Assembly (NCBI GenBank): GCA_030615855.1
Contig: JAUWYL010000004.1
Location: 1-59,100 of the forward strand
DNA: 59,100 bases
Direction: 5' to 3'
DNA from: a bacterium
Lineage (GTDB): Bacteria; UBP18; UBA7526
Position numbers and translations under genes: made by a program. Positions within the stretch are counted from its first letter, which is position 1. Every line of letters begins with the position of its first letter. Under the pieces are notes generated by a model. The model saw only the letters and a list, made by a program, of their open reading frames with translations, made no database searches and had not been told where the DNA came from. Shown in pieces: positions 18,342-26,649 of this stretch.

Positions 18342-19405
18342 TTTTCCTCTATACTTTTCGAGACTTCAGCAGATTCGAAGGTTGCCATCTCGGTCAATAT
18401 CTTCACTCCGACCTCAATGAGACTAATCCCTAAACAAGCGCCGGTTCCTTCGCCCAAGCGCATATCCAAGTCTAGCAAAGGTCGTAATCTCATCCTTTCC
18501 AAGATAGCCCTATGGCCTACCTCAACTGAAGAGTGGCTAGCGAAGATATAATCTTTTACTTTGGGTTCTAATTCGAAGGCGATCAATGCTCCAGCAGTAA
18601 CGATGAAACCATCAGTAACCACTGGTATCCTGTGAGCTGCTGCTGCCAGAAAGGAACCGGCCAATCCTCCGATCTCGAAGCCCCCTACCTTGGCCAAGAC
18701 ATCTATGGGATCCTTTGGATTAGGTCTATTTAATTTGATAGCCCTCTTTATTACCTTTATCTTATTTTCAAATATTCCATCATTTATTCCTGTTCCCCGA
18801 CCAGTAACCTCTTCTACTGGCCTACCAGTAATGACTGCCGTGACAGCGCTTGAGGGCGTAGTATTCCCTATCCCCATGTCTCCTAAGCCCAGGATGTCGA
18901 TTCCCTTCTTATACTCTTCCTCAAATACCTCTATTCCGGCCTCAATAGACTCTATTGCCTCTTCCCTGGTCATGGCCGGCCCCTTGGCCATATTCTTTGT
19001 CCCATACTCTATCTTTTTAATTTTTAATTTTTCATTTTTCATTTTTAATTCGCTAGCTACCCCCATATCTACAACTATTACTCTTGCTCCTATATGGCGG
19101 GCTAAGACATTTATTCCCGCTCTTCCCCGTATGAAGTTATAGACCATCTGGGGGGTTACTTCTTGGGGGAAGGCGCTTACTCCTTCTTTAACTACTCCAT
19201 GGTCTCCGGCCATAGTGAAGATAACTTTGTTCTTAAAGGAAGGGTTCTTTTCCCCAGTAATTCCTACTACTTTCTTGGCCAATTCTTCTAACCTTCCCAG
19301 AGAATCTTGTGGCTTAGTCAGATTATCTAGTCTCTTTTGAGCCTCTACCATTAGTTTCTTATCAACTGGCCCTATTCTTTTGATTATTTCTTCAATCCTT
19401 CCCAT
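18338..19405 (-). CDS. cobT: Nicotinate-nucleotide--DMB phosphoribosyltransferase CobT
   Basis: KPQDSLGRLEELA; MAGDHGVVKEGVSAFPQEVT; GLGDMGIGNTTPSSAV. Confidence 0.95.
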   Translation of the reverse strand: MGRIEEIIKRIGPVDKKLMVEAQKRLDNLTKPQDSLGRLEELAKKVVGITGEKNPSFKNKVIFTMAGDHGVVKEGVSAFPQEVTPQMVYNFIRGRAGINVLARHIGARVIVVDMGVASELKMKNEKLKIKKIEYGTKNMAKGPAMTREEAIESIEAGIEVFEEEYKKGIDILGLGDMGIGNTTPSSAVTAVITGRPVEEVTGRGTGINDGIFENKIKVIKRAIKLNRPNPKDPIDVLAKVGGFEIGGLAGSFLAAAAHRIPVVTDGFIVTAGALIAFELEPKVKDYIFASHSSVEVGHRAILERMRLRPLLDLDMRLGEGTGACLGISLIEVGVKILTEMATFESAEVSKSIEEK

Positions 19406-19410
19406 TTACA

Positions 19411-19926
19411 TCACCCCTTCACTTTTACTGGAATTCCAGATACCACCAGATAGACTTCATCTGCTGCCTGGGCGACTATCTGGTTTGCTCTGCCTGCTAT
19501 ATCTCTAAACCTTCGGGCTAATTTGTTATCCGGTATAATCCCCATTCCTACTTCGTTAGAGACTATCAAAACGGTTGCCTTAATCTCTCTTATTTTGTTT
19601 ACCAGTTGCCTAATTTCTTTTAAAACATCCTTTCTACCGCTCAATAATAAATTAGAAATTAAGAGGGTGAGGCAGTCTAAGAGAATGACCTCACTCTTTT
19701 CTGCTATTCGGGATAATACTTCAGTAATATTCTTCTCCTTCTCTACTGTTCTCCAGTGAGAAGGACGATTCTTTCGATGAATCTTTATCCGCAGTTCCAT
19801 CTCCTTATCTCTTGCTTGGGCAGTAGCAATATAGGTCACTTTCTTACTTAACCTATTGGCCAACTTCTGGGCGAAAGTGCTCTTGCCGCTCCTCGCTCCT
19901 CCAGTAATGAATATTAACCTTCCCAT
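19411..19926 (-). CDS. cobU: Adenosylcobinamide kinase/guanylyltransferase CobU
   Basis: FITGGARSGKSTFAQKLA; LLDCLTLLISNLL; SNEVGMGIIPDNKLARRFRDIAGRANQIVAQAADEVYLVVSGIPVKVKG. Confidence 0.95.
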   Translation of the reverse strand: MGRLIFITGGARSGKSTFAQKLANRLSKKVTYIATAQARDKEMELRIKIHRKNRPSHWRTVEKEKNITEVLSRIAEKSEVILLDCLTLLISNLLLSGRKDVLKEIRQLVNKIREIKATVLIVSNEVGMGIIPDNKLARRFRDIAGRANQIVAQAADEVYLVVSGIPVKVKG

Positions 19927-20004
19927 CTTTACCTCGCTTCGCTCGGAGTTAACAGTTTACAGTTAAAATTAAAAATGAAAGATTAAAAGATTTTTATTCG
20001 TGTC

Positions 20005-20043
20005 ATAAAAAAATCCTCAAGGCCTTCTTGAAGGAACCTTGAG
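20005..20043 (-). terminator. Riboswitch-linked intrinsic terminator
   Basis: minus CTCAAGGTTCCTTC AA GAAGGCCTTGAG followed by GATTTTTTT. Confidence 0.8.
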
Positions 20044-20087
20044 AATAAAAAAAGTACTTCAACCTTCCCTCGAAGGCCAGTTACTTC

Positions 20088-20269
20088 AGTATCCAGTGAG
20101 GTTTCCTGGCTCTCCCGCACCTTTGGCTAACCTTCCCTCCCGACTTAAAGCGAGAAGTGGTATTATTGCTTCCGAGCATATGCCAAAGGCACAACCTTTT
20201 AAAAAGGTGCAGGATTACAGTGGCGGGGCCACTCCGGTTTCTCACCGGATTCCCTCCACCTGGATACTT
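20088..20269 (-). promoter_or_regulatory. Cobalamin riboswitch upstream of the cobU-btuD operon
   Basis: P1 TATCCAG/CTGGATA; GGCCCCGCCACTG; close sequence match to the element at 10943-11120. Confidence 0.93.
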
Positions 20270-20302
20270 ACTAGATTTAGTTACTAAATCTAGTTTAACC
20301 TA

Positions 20303-20932
20303 TTATTTCTCGTTTGTCAAATTTTTTATTGGGTGGGAGGTATTATTCTGGAGCAAAACCTCTGCTTCATTGCTTTGATACTCGATAATGGAGATTCCTC
20401 CATTACTGGTGATCGTCTTCCACCAATCGTCAAGTCCCAAACCCAAGGCATCCATGAGGATGATACGAATCGGCCCCCCATGGGTGACAATGGCTACCCT
20501 TTGATTGGGGTAAGTGCTAATAATTTTCTTTATTGTAGTCCTGGTACGTTCTGCTAATTCCTGGATGCTTTCTCCCCCGGGAATCTTAATCTTAGAGGGC
20601 TCTCTCTCCCATTCATCAAGAAGCCCTCTCCACTTCCTTTGAATTTCGTCATGCGTCTTCCCTTCCCAATCACCGAAGTCGATCTCCCTTAACTGGGGAA
20701 GGATATTTATCTTCAAGGAGTGATAACGATTTATAGCCTTTGCTGTATACTCTGTTCTTTTTAGGTCGCTGGAGTAAATGGCATCTAAGGGTTCGTTTCT
20801 TAACCTCAGGGCGATCTTCTCTGTCTGCCTCTTCCCCTTTCTTGTCAAGGGCGTATCCCTATGCCCCTGATACCTTCTATCCCTATTGTAAGGCGTTTCT
20901 CCATGTCTTATCAAAATTAAGGTAGTGCTCAT
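20303..20932 (-). CDS. Histidine phosphatase; possible alpha-ribazole phosphatase CobC
   Basis: LIRHGETPYNRDRRYQGHRDTPLT; adjacent to the cob operon. Confidence 0.82.
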   Translation of the reverse strand: MSTTLILIRHGETPYNRDRRYQGHRDTPLTRKGKRQTEKIALRLRNEPLDAIYSSDLKRTEYTAKAINRYHSLKINILPQLREIDFGDWEGKTHDEIQRKWRGLLDEWEREPSKIKIPGGESIQELAERTRTTIKKIISTYPNQRVAIVTHGGPIRIILMDALGLGLDDWWKTITSNGGISIIEYQSNEAEVLLQNNTSHPIKNLTNEK

Positions 20933-21810
20933 AGCTTCGCCTTTGCTTCCTTCAATTTTTCTACGATCTCATAGGGGGCCTTCACTCTTCCCAAGCGTAT
21001 CTCTCCTTTGGCCTTTCCATGGCAGTCACTTCCCCCGGTAACTAAGAGACCATACTTCTTCGCCAGACTTATGTAATAACGAGCGACAGAAGGAGGGTTT
21101 ATGACATCATAGGCTTCCAGGCCCATAAGACCATTCTTTACCAATTGTGGGATGAGCTCATCGACCTTTGTCCCTGCAGGGTGGGCAAGAACTGGGATTC
21201 CACCTGCTTTCAAGATGATATCTATAGCCTCAGAAGGCCTCAGTTTATACTTAGGAACAGAGACTGGGCCTCCGCTTCCCAAATACCTCCAGGCGCCCTC
21301 AGGAATATTTGAAGCATATTCTTTCTCTACTAGAACCTGAGCGATGTGAGGTTTACCGATGGAGCCCTTTCCGGCGATCTCTTCCACCCTTCCGAAGTCA
21401 ATTTCCATTCCTAAACTTTTTAGCCTTTTGACCATCTCCTTTGCTCTCTCATATCTCGCTTTCCTGAAAAGGGCTAGTTTCTTCTGGAATTCTTCATCCT
21501 CACAATCAATATAGTAGCCCAGGATGTGAACCTCCTTCTTCCCGTAATCGCTGGAAAGCTCCACCCCAGGCACTACCTCTAATCGGTACTTAGAGGCTGT
21601 CCTCTGGGCTATCTCGATTCCATCTGTGACATCATGGTCCGTTATCCCTATCGCTACCAATCCCTCTTTGTGAGCGTACTCTATTACTTCTTTGGGAGTA
21701 AGTGCTCCATCTGAGATGGTGGTATGAATGTGAAGGTCAACCCCGCCCCTTTTACTTTGGGGTATTTCTTTAAAGTAGAAAGGGGCGGGGTCAACGTATT
21801 TTTCGGGCAT
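20929..21810 (-). CDS. PHP-domain metal-dependent phosphoesterase
   Basis: VDLHIHTTISDGALTPKEVIEYAHKEGLVAIGITDHDVTDG. Confidence 0.92.
   Translation of the reverse strand: MPEKYVDPAPFYFKEIPQSKRGGVDLHIHTTISDGALTPKEVIEYAHKEGLVAIGITDHDVTDGIEIAQRTASKYRLEVVPGVELSSDYGKKEVHILGYYIDCEDEEFQKKLALFRKARYERAKEMVKRLKSLGMEIDFGRVEEIAGKGSIGKPHIAQVLVEKEYASNIPEGAWRYLGSGGPVSVPKYKLRPSEAIDIILKAGGIPVLAHPAGTKVDELIPQLVKNGLMGLEAYDVINPPSVARYYISLAKKYGLLVTGGSDCHGKAKGEIRLGRVKAPYEIVEKLKEAKAKL
21737..21794. mobile_element. Palindromic element with TCAA direct repeats (family copy B)
   Basis: TCAA|CCCCGCCCCTTT-26 nt-AAAGGGGCGGGG|TCAA. Confidence 0.5.
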
Positions 21811-22010
21811 AATATTTTCTTATAGAGAATTTCCAATATCCCCGCCGAAGGCGAGGCTCGCCAAGGGCGGCAATACCCAATTTCCAATGATTTCGGATTG
21901 ATCATTTGGCATTTAAGTAGTTTGGTCCGACCATCCGTTTTTACCGGATGGACGGATAGAAATTGGAAATTAGCAATTAGAAATTCGCTGTTTCTCCTTT
22001 TCTTACCTGC

Positions 22011-22433
22011 TCACTTTCTTAGTTTCTTATTTTTTTCGTGGGCTATTCTATCGAGGAGGGCATTGACGAACTGGCTCGACTTCTCTGTGGAAAATTTCTT
22101 GGCTAATTCTACCGCTTCATTCAGACTTACCTTAACGGGGATATCCGGGCAGTAAAGAATCTCGTAGGCTCCTAAGCGCAGGATATTTCTATCCACAGTG
22201 GGCATCCTCTTCATCTCCCAGTGTTCGGCATAGCAAGCTATCTTTTCATCAATGGCCTTGATATTCTCCCAAGTGCCCTCGACTAATCTATTGGCAAAGT
22301 CCTTTATCTCTCTTGGGTGTCTGTGGAGAAACCAAAAGGTCTCTAAGGCTTCTTTTAGATTCTCCTGGCCACTATCCAGCTGGAAGAGAATCTGTAAAGC
22401 CAGCTCTCTCGCTTTTCGGCGTCTACCCATCAA
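22011..22433 (-). CDS. nusB: Transcription antitermination protein NusB
   Basis: RRKARELALQILFQLD; VDRNILRLGAYEILYCPDIPVKVSLNEAVELAKKFSTEKSSQFVNALLD. Confidence 0.93.
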   Translation of the reverse strand: MMGRRRKARELALQILFQLDSGQENLKEALETFWFLHRHPREIKDFANRLVEGTWENIKAIDEKIACYAEHWEMKRMPTVDRNILRLGAYEILYCPDIPVKVSLNEAVELAKKFSTEKSSQFVNALLDRIAHEKNKKLRK

Positions 22434-22555
22434 TTTCTCCCGTGGTTACTAACAGTTAATATCAGTTAATAGTGGTTAATATCAGTTACTCTATTCACTG
22501 CAACTGATTTTAATCGTTGATAACATTTTTAACCGATATTAACTTTTTTTCGTTC

Positions 22556-23035
22556 TTACTTTTTCAGTTGGGCGAAGAGGTCTGCCATCTCGATGGCGGT
22601 GATGGCTGCATCCCGTCCTCTATTGCCTTCCTTTGTTCCTGCTCTCTCAATGGCCTGCTCTATGGAGTCTGCAGTGATTACTCCAAAGATGACAGGAACT
22701 CCGGTAGCAAGGCTGGTAGAGGCCACCCCCTTTGCCACCTCACTTGCCACATACTCAAAGTGGGGGGTAGTTCCCCGGATGATGGCCCCAAGACAGATCA
22801 CGGCATCAAACTTTTTGCTCTTGGCCAGCCTGCTTGCTGCATAGGGAATCTCAAAGGAGCCCGACACCCTGGCCACGGTAATATCTTTCTCATCTGCTCC
22901 ATGGCGCAAAAGGCCATCCAGCGCTCCTTCTAAGAGTCGCTCGCTGACAAACTCGTTGAACCTGGCTACTACTATACCAAATCTTTTCCCTTTTGCCAAG
23001 ACTTTTCCTTCATAGGTCTTTGTCATTTTTCTCAC
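22556..23035 (-). CDS. ribH: 6,7-dimethyl-8-ribityllumazine synthase RibH
   Basis: [47 protein letters not shown]. Confidence 0.95.
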   Translation of the reverse strand: MRKMTKTYEGKVLAKGKRFGIVVARFNEFVSERLLEGALDGLLRHGADEKDITVARVSGSFEIPYAASRLAKSKKFDAVICLGAIIRGTTPHFEYVASEVAKGVASTSLATGVPVIFGVITADSIEQAIERAGTKEGNRGRDAAITAIEMADLFAQLKK

Positions 23036-23213
23036 CTCCTTCTAACACAGATTTACACAGATAGATTATAGATTACAGGATGCACTTCGTTAGCATCCTA
23101 GAGAGCATAAATAGTTAAGCATTGTCACAGATCACAGATAATTGCTAATTTTGCATTTTTATTTTGCATTGATTCTACTTTTTTACTTTCCTACTTTCCT
23201 ACTCTCCTACTTT

Positions 23214-24428
23214 TTACTTATCCAGTTTTAGAATGTGTCCTAATTTTTCCTTCTTCGTCTTTAGATACTTTTTGCTTATTCTCATTGTTTTAATTTCGAT
23301 GGGGACTCTCTTTATTATTTTCAAACCATATCCCTCCAGGCCCACGATCTTCCTTGGATTATTGGTTAAAAGTCTAATGCTCTTAAGTCCCAGGTCCACT
23401 AAGATCTGGGCTCCGATCCCATAATCCCTCAAGTCTGGCTTGAATCCCAGTTCGATATTTGCCTCTATGGTATCCTTTCCCTCATCCTGTAAGCGATAAG
23501 CTCTCAACTTATTTATTAAACCAATCCCCCTTCCCTCCTGATGCATGTAGAGTAATACCCCGCACTTCTCTCTTGCTATGGCTTTCAACGCTGCCTCAAG
23601 CTGTGCCCCGCAATCGCATCTCAGGGATCTGAAGACATCGCCCGTCAGGCATCTAGAATGAACCCGAACCAGGACATCCTTCCTTTTCTTAATATCCCCC
23701 ATAACCAAGGCAATGTGATGCTCTCTATCCAGGATGCTCTCATATAATATTCCTCGGAAATCTCCATATTGAGTGGGTAGTTCAAAGTCAACGATCCTTT
23801 TCACCAATTTTTCTTTTCTCCGGCGGAATTCAATTAAATCGGCGATAGTCACAATCTTCAGGTTATGTTTTTTAGCGAGTCCTCTTAGCTCCGGTAATCG
23901 GGCCATGGTCCCATCGGAAGCCAAGATCTCACAGATTACTCCCGCAGGATATAGTCCGGCCAATCTTGCTAAGTCCACTGCTGCCTCAGTATGGCCGGCC
24001 CGGGCCAGGACCCCTCCCTCCCTATAGCGCAGAGGAAGGACATGCCCCGGTCGGGCGAGATCCTCTGATTTTGTTTTGGGATTTAAGACCGTTCTTATGG
24101 TTGTTGCTCGATCATGAGCCGAGATGCCAGTAGTGGTTCCCTCCTTAGCGTCTATGGATACCGTGAAGGCTGTTCCCAAGAGACTAGTGTTCTCCGGCTC
24201 CATTAATGAGATATTGAGTTCCTCTAGTCTTTCTCCAATGATGGGAAGGCAGATTAATCCCCGGGCATATTTTGCCATGAAGTTAATCGTCTTTGGAGTC
24301 ACCTTCTCTGCCGCCAGGACAAGGTCCCCCTCGTTCTCCCGGCTTTCATCATCTAAGACGATGATCATCTTCCCTTTTCTAATCTCTCTTATTGCTTCCT
24401 CTATTGAATCGAACTTCATTCCTTTCAC
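23214..24428 (-). CDS. ribBA: Bifunctional DHBP synthase / GTP cyclohydrolase II RibBA
   Basis: [48 protein letters not shown]. Confidence 0.95.
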   Translation of the reverse strand: MKGMKFDSIEEAIREIRKGKMIIVLDDESRENEGDLVLAAEKVTPKTINFMAKYARGLICLPIIGERLEELNISLMEPENTSLLGTAFTVSIDAKEGTTTGISAHDRATTIRTVLNPKTKSEDLARPGHVLPLRYREGGVLARAGHTEAAVDLARLAGLYPAGVICEILASDGTMARLPELRGLAKKHNLKIVTIADLIEFRRRKEKLVKRIVDFELPTQYGDFRGILYESILDREHHIALVMGDIKKRKDVLVRVHSRCLTGDVFRSLRCDCGAQLEAALKAIAREKCGVLLYMHQEGRGIGLINKLRAYRLQDEGKDTIEANIELGFKPDLRDYGIGAQILVDLGLKSIRLLTNNPRKIVGLEGYGLKIIKRVPIEIKTMRISKKYLKTKKEKLGHILKLDK

Positions 24429-25069
24429 CTCGTGTAACCGTGTTTTTTCAAGAAATCTAAAGTAATGCTTTTCTCTTCCTTTATCGTTTTAAAAACATAT
24501 TTCCCGATTATGTCTGCCTCAAGATTGACCTTATCCCCCACCCTTTTAAGGCCCAGGGTAGTCACTTCTAAGGTATGAGGAATGATGGAGACGCTGAATC
24601 TATTTTTGTTAAAATCAACAATGGTCAGACTTATTCCATCTAGGGTGATGGAACCTTTAGGGATGATATAGTTCATAATTTCATTTGGGGCTTCAATCTC
24701 AAAGAGGAAAGTATCTCCTTCCTTAATTCTCTTTCTTATAATTCCCACCCCATCGATATGCCCAGTAACGAAATGGCCTCCCAATCTTTCACCCATCTTT
24801 AAGGCCCTCTCTAAATTCACCTTCTCTCCAATCCTTAACTCCCCAAGACTTGTTCTTCTCAATGTCTCTGCCCCAACATCTATTTTAAACTGGCTAACTG
24901 GCAAACTGGCTAACTGGCTAACCGTCAAACATACCCCATTCACCGAAATACTATCTCCCTTCTTCGTGTCTTTTATCACTTCTTTACCAGAGATGGTAAG
25001 TTCCATAGATTTCGCTCTTCTCTTGATACTTTTAACTGTTCCCATCTCTTCTATCAATCCAGTAAACAT
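24425..25069 (-). CDS. ribE: Riboflavin synthase alpha chain
   Basis: [36 protein letters not shown]. Confidence 0.95.
   Translation of the reverse strand: MFTGLIEEMGTVKSIKRRAKSMELTISGKEVIKDTKKGDSISVNGVCLTVSQLASLPVSQFKIDVGAETLRRTSLGELRIGEKVNLERALKMGERLGGHFVTGHIDGVGIIRKRIKEGDTFLFEIEAPNEIMNYIIPKGSITLDGISLTIVDFNKNRFSVSIIPHTLEVTTLGLKRVGDKVNLEADIIGKYVFKTIKEEKSITLDFLKKHGYTR
24889..24928. repeat. Octamer tandem repeat (ACTGGCTA)n inside ribE
   Basis: ACTGGCTA ACTGGCAA ACTGGCTA ACTGGCTA ACCGTCAA. Confidence 0.95.
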
Positions 25070-25123
25070 TTCTTTCTCCTGCTTATTTAGGGGGCTGTTG
25101 GTTTACCGTTAACGGTTAACGGT

Positions 25124-26260
25124 TCACGGTAAACGATTAGCTACGTATCCTTCTATGAGCACATCCTCTTCAAATCTTTTGACGCTAATATCTTTTAATT
25201 TTATGGCGTCTTTTATTCTTTCTATTCCTCCCCCTTCTACTGGAGTAAGTGCTTCTTCTCCTCCGATTATTTTGGAGGCGATAAAGAACAGAACCTTATC
25301 CACTAGACTATTCTCCAAGAATGAGGCATTGATCTTTCCCCCTCCCTCAACCAAGAGGCTGGTTACCTCTAATTCCCCAAGTTTTTTCAATAATTTTTTC
25401 AAATTAACCTTTTTATCTCTATCCTTAATAATTAAAACCTTGACTCCCTTCTTTCTTAATGCTTCTATCTTCCTCTTTAATGCAAACTTTGTCGTAGCAA
25501 TAATCGTTGGGGCCTTTTTATTTAAAACTCTCGCCCTTAGAGGAATCCTTGCCTTGCTATCTACAACAATGCGTATAGGATTTCTAACTGGGATCCTGGA
25601 TCCTGGATCCTGGATCCTGGATGTTAATCTCGGATTATCTTTCAAGACCGTCTCTATACCGACTAAAATAGCGTCTACTTCTCTTCTCAATTTATGAACA
25701 TACTTCCGTGATTTCTCATTCGTAATCCACTTGGAATCCCCAGTCTTAGTAGCGATCTTTCCGTCTAAGCTCATGGCGGTCTTCAGGATAACGAATGGCT
25801 TCTTGGTAGTAATGTATTTAGTATAGGCTTCGTTTATCTTCTTCGCTTCTTCTTCCAAAACCCCTACCTTTACCTCTATTCCTGCTTTTCTTAGTTTTTT
25901 AACTCCTCTACCACAATTCAGGGGATTAGGGTCGATCATGGCTATTACTACTTCCTTTATCCTAGAAGAGATTATCCTTTTGGTACAGGGTGGGGTTCTT
26001 CCGAAATGGGCGCAGGGCTCTAAATTAAGATATAGAGTAGCACCTCTTGCTCTTTCTCCCGCCATATTCAGGGCGTTAATCTCTGCGTGAGGTTCCCCTG
26101 CCCTTCTATGACACCCCCTTCCAATAATTCTATTATCTTTAACAATAACCGCCCCCACTAAGGGATTGGGAGAGGTCCTTCCCTTCGCCTTAATTGCTAA
26201 CCTTAGAGCCAATCTCATATACTTTTTATTGTTCATATTTACCTGCTTGCCCCGTAGCAT
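25124..26260 (-). CDS. ribD: Riboflavin biosynthesis deaminase/reductase RibD
   Basis: NPLVGAVIVKDNRIIGRG; GEPHAEINAL; LNLEPCAHFGRTPPCTKRII; DSKWITNEKSRKYVHKLRREVDAILVG; start likely at 26236. Confidence 0.95.
   Translation of the reverse strand: MLRGKQVNMNNKKYMRLALRLAIKAKGRTSPNPLVGAVIVKDNRIIGRGCHRRAGEPHAEINALNMAGERARGATLYLNLEPCAHFGRTPPCTKRIISSRIKEVVIAMIDPNPLNCGRGVKKLRKAGIEVKVGVLEEEAKKINEAYTKYITTKKPFVILKTAMSLDGKIATKTGDSKWITNEKSRKYVHKLRREVDAILVGIETVLKDNPRLTSRIQDPGSRIPVRNPIRIVVDSKARIPLRARVLNKKAPTIIATTKFALKRKIEALRKKGVKVLIIKDRDKKVNLKKLLKKLGELEVTSLLVEGGGKINASFLENSLVDKVLFFIASKIIGGEEALTPVEGGGIERIKDAIKLKDISVKRFEEDVLIEGYVANRLP
25591..25623. repeat. Heptamer tandem repeat (GGATCCT)4 plus partial unit, inside ribD
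   Basis: GGATCCT x4 at 25591-25618, then GGATG. Confidence 0.95.
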
Positions 26261-26332
26261 CCCGTAGGGATTGGTATGGGATCTGCCAGTCAGCCAGTTG
26301 TTTTTTTATTTGCGATGATTCGCGTACAAAGA

Positions 26333-26362
26333 AAAAGCCCCGAAGACTTCTCTTCGGGGCTT
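26333..26362 (-). terminator. FMN riboswitch terminator
   Basis: minus AAGCCCCGAAGA GAAG TCTTCGGGGCTTTTT. Confidence 0.88.
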
Positions 26363-26399
26363 ATTTCGCGCTTTGACGGAAATTTTGCGTTTTCGCGTT

Positions 26400-26547
26400 T
26401 ACAATCTTCTCCCGTCCGGACTAGACCGTCGGCACCGGAATCGCACCGGTTCAATCCGGACATAACCATATCCAGACTCGCGGGCTTCCTGCCTATCGGC
26501 AGGCAGGTTACCGCCGATCGAGGAATTCCACCTCACCCCGAAGATTC
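26400..26547 (-). promoter_or_regulatory. FMN riboswitch (RFN element) upstream of ribD
   Basis: minus ATCTTCGGGGTGAGGTGGAATTCC...GGCGGT...AGCCCGCGAG...CCGGTGCGATTCCGGTGCCGACGGTCTAGTCCGGACGGGAGAAGAT. Confidence 0.95.
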
Positions 26548-26577
26548 ACCCCGCTCCTCCATGAGGGGCGGGGTTCA
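26545..26577. mobile_element. Palindromic element with TTCA direct repeats (family copy C)
   Basis: TTCA|CCCCGCTCCTC CAT GAGGGGCGGGG|TTCA. Confidence 0.5.
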
Positions 26578-26649
26578 GCCAATATTCAATTACAAAATTA
26601 GATTAACACAAATAATCTCAGTTGTCAAATTATATTTTTATTCGCGCTC

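Noticed and set aside
26400-26640. tRNA-like or other structured RNA near ribD
   Set aside because: Conserved blocks fit the FMN riboswitch; no tRNA or rRNA genes were recognised anywhere in the window.
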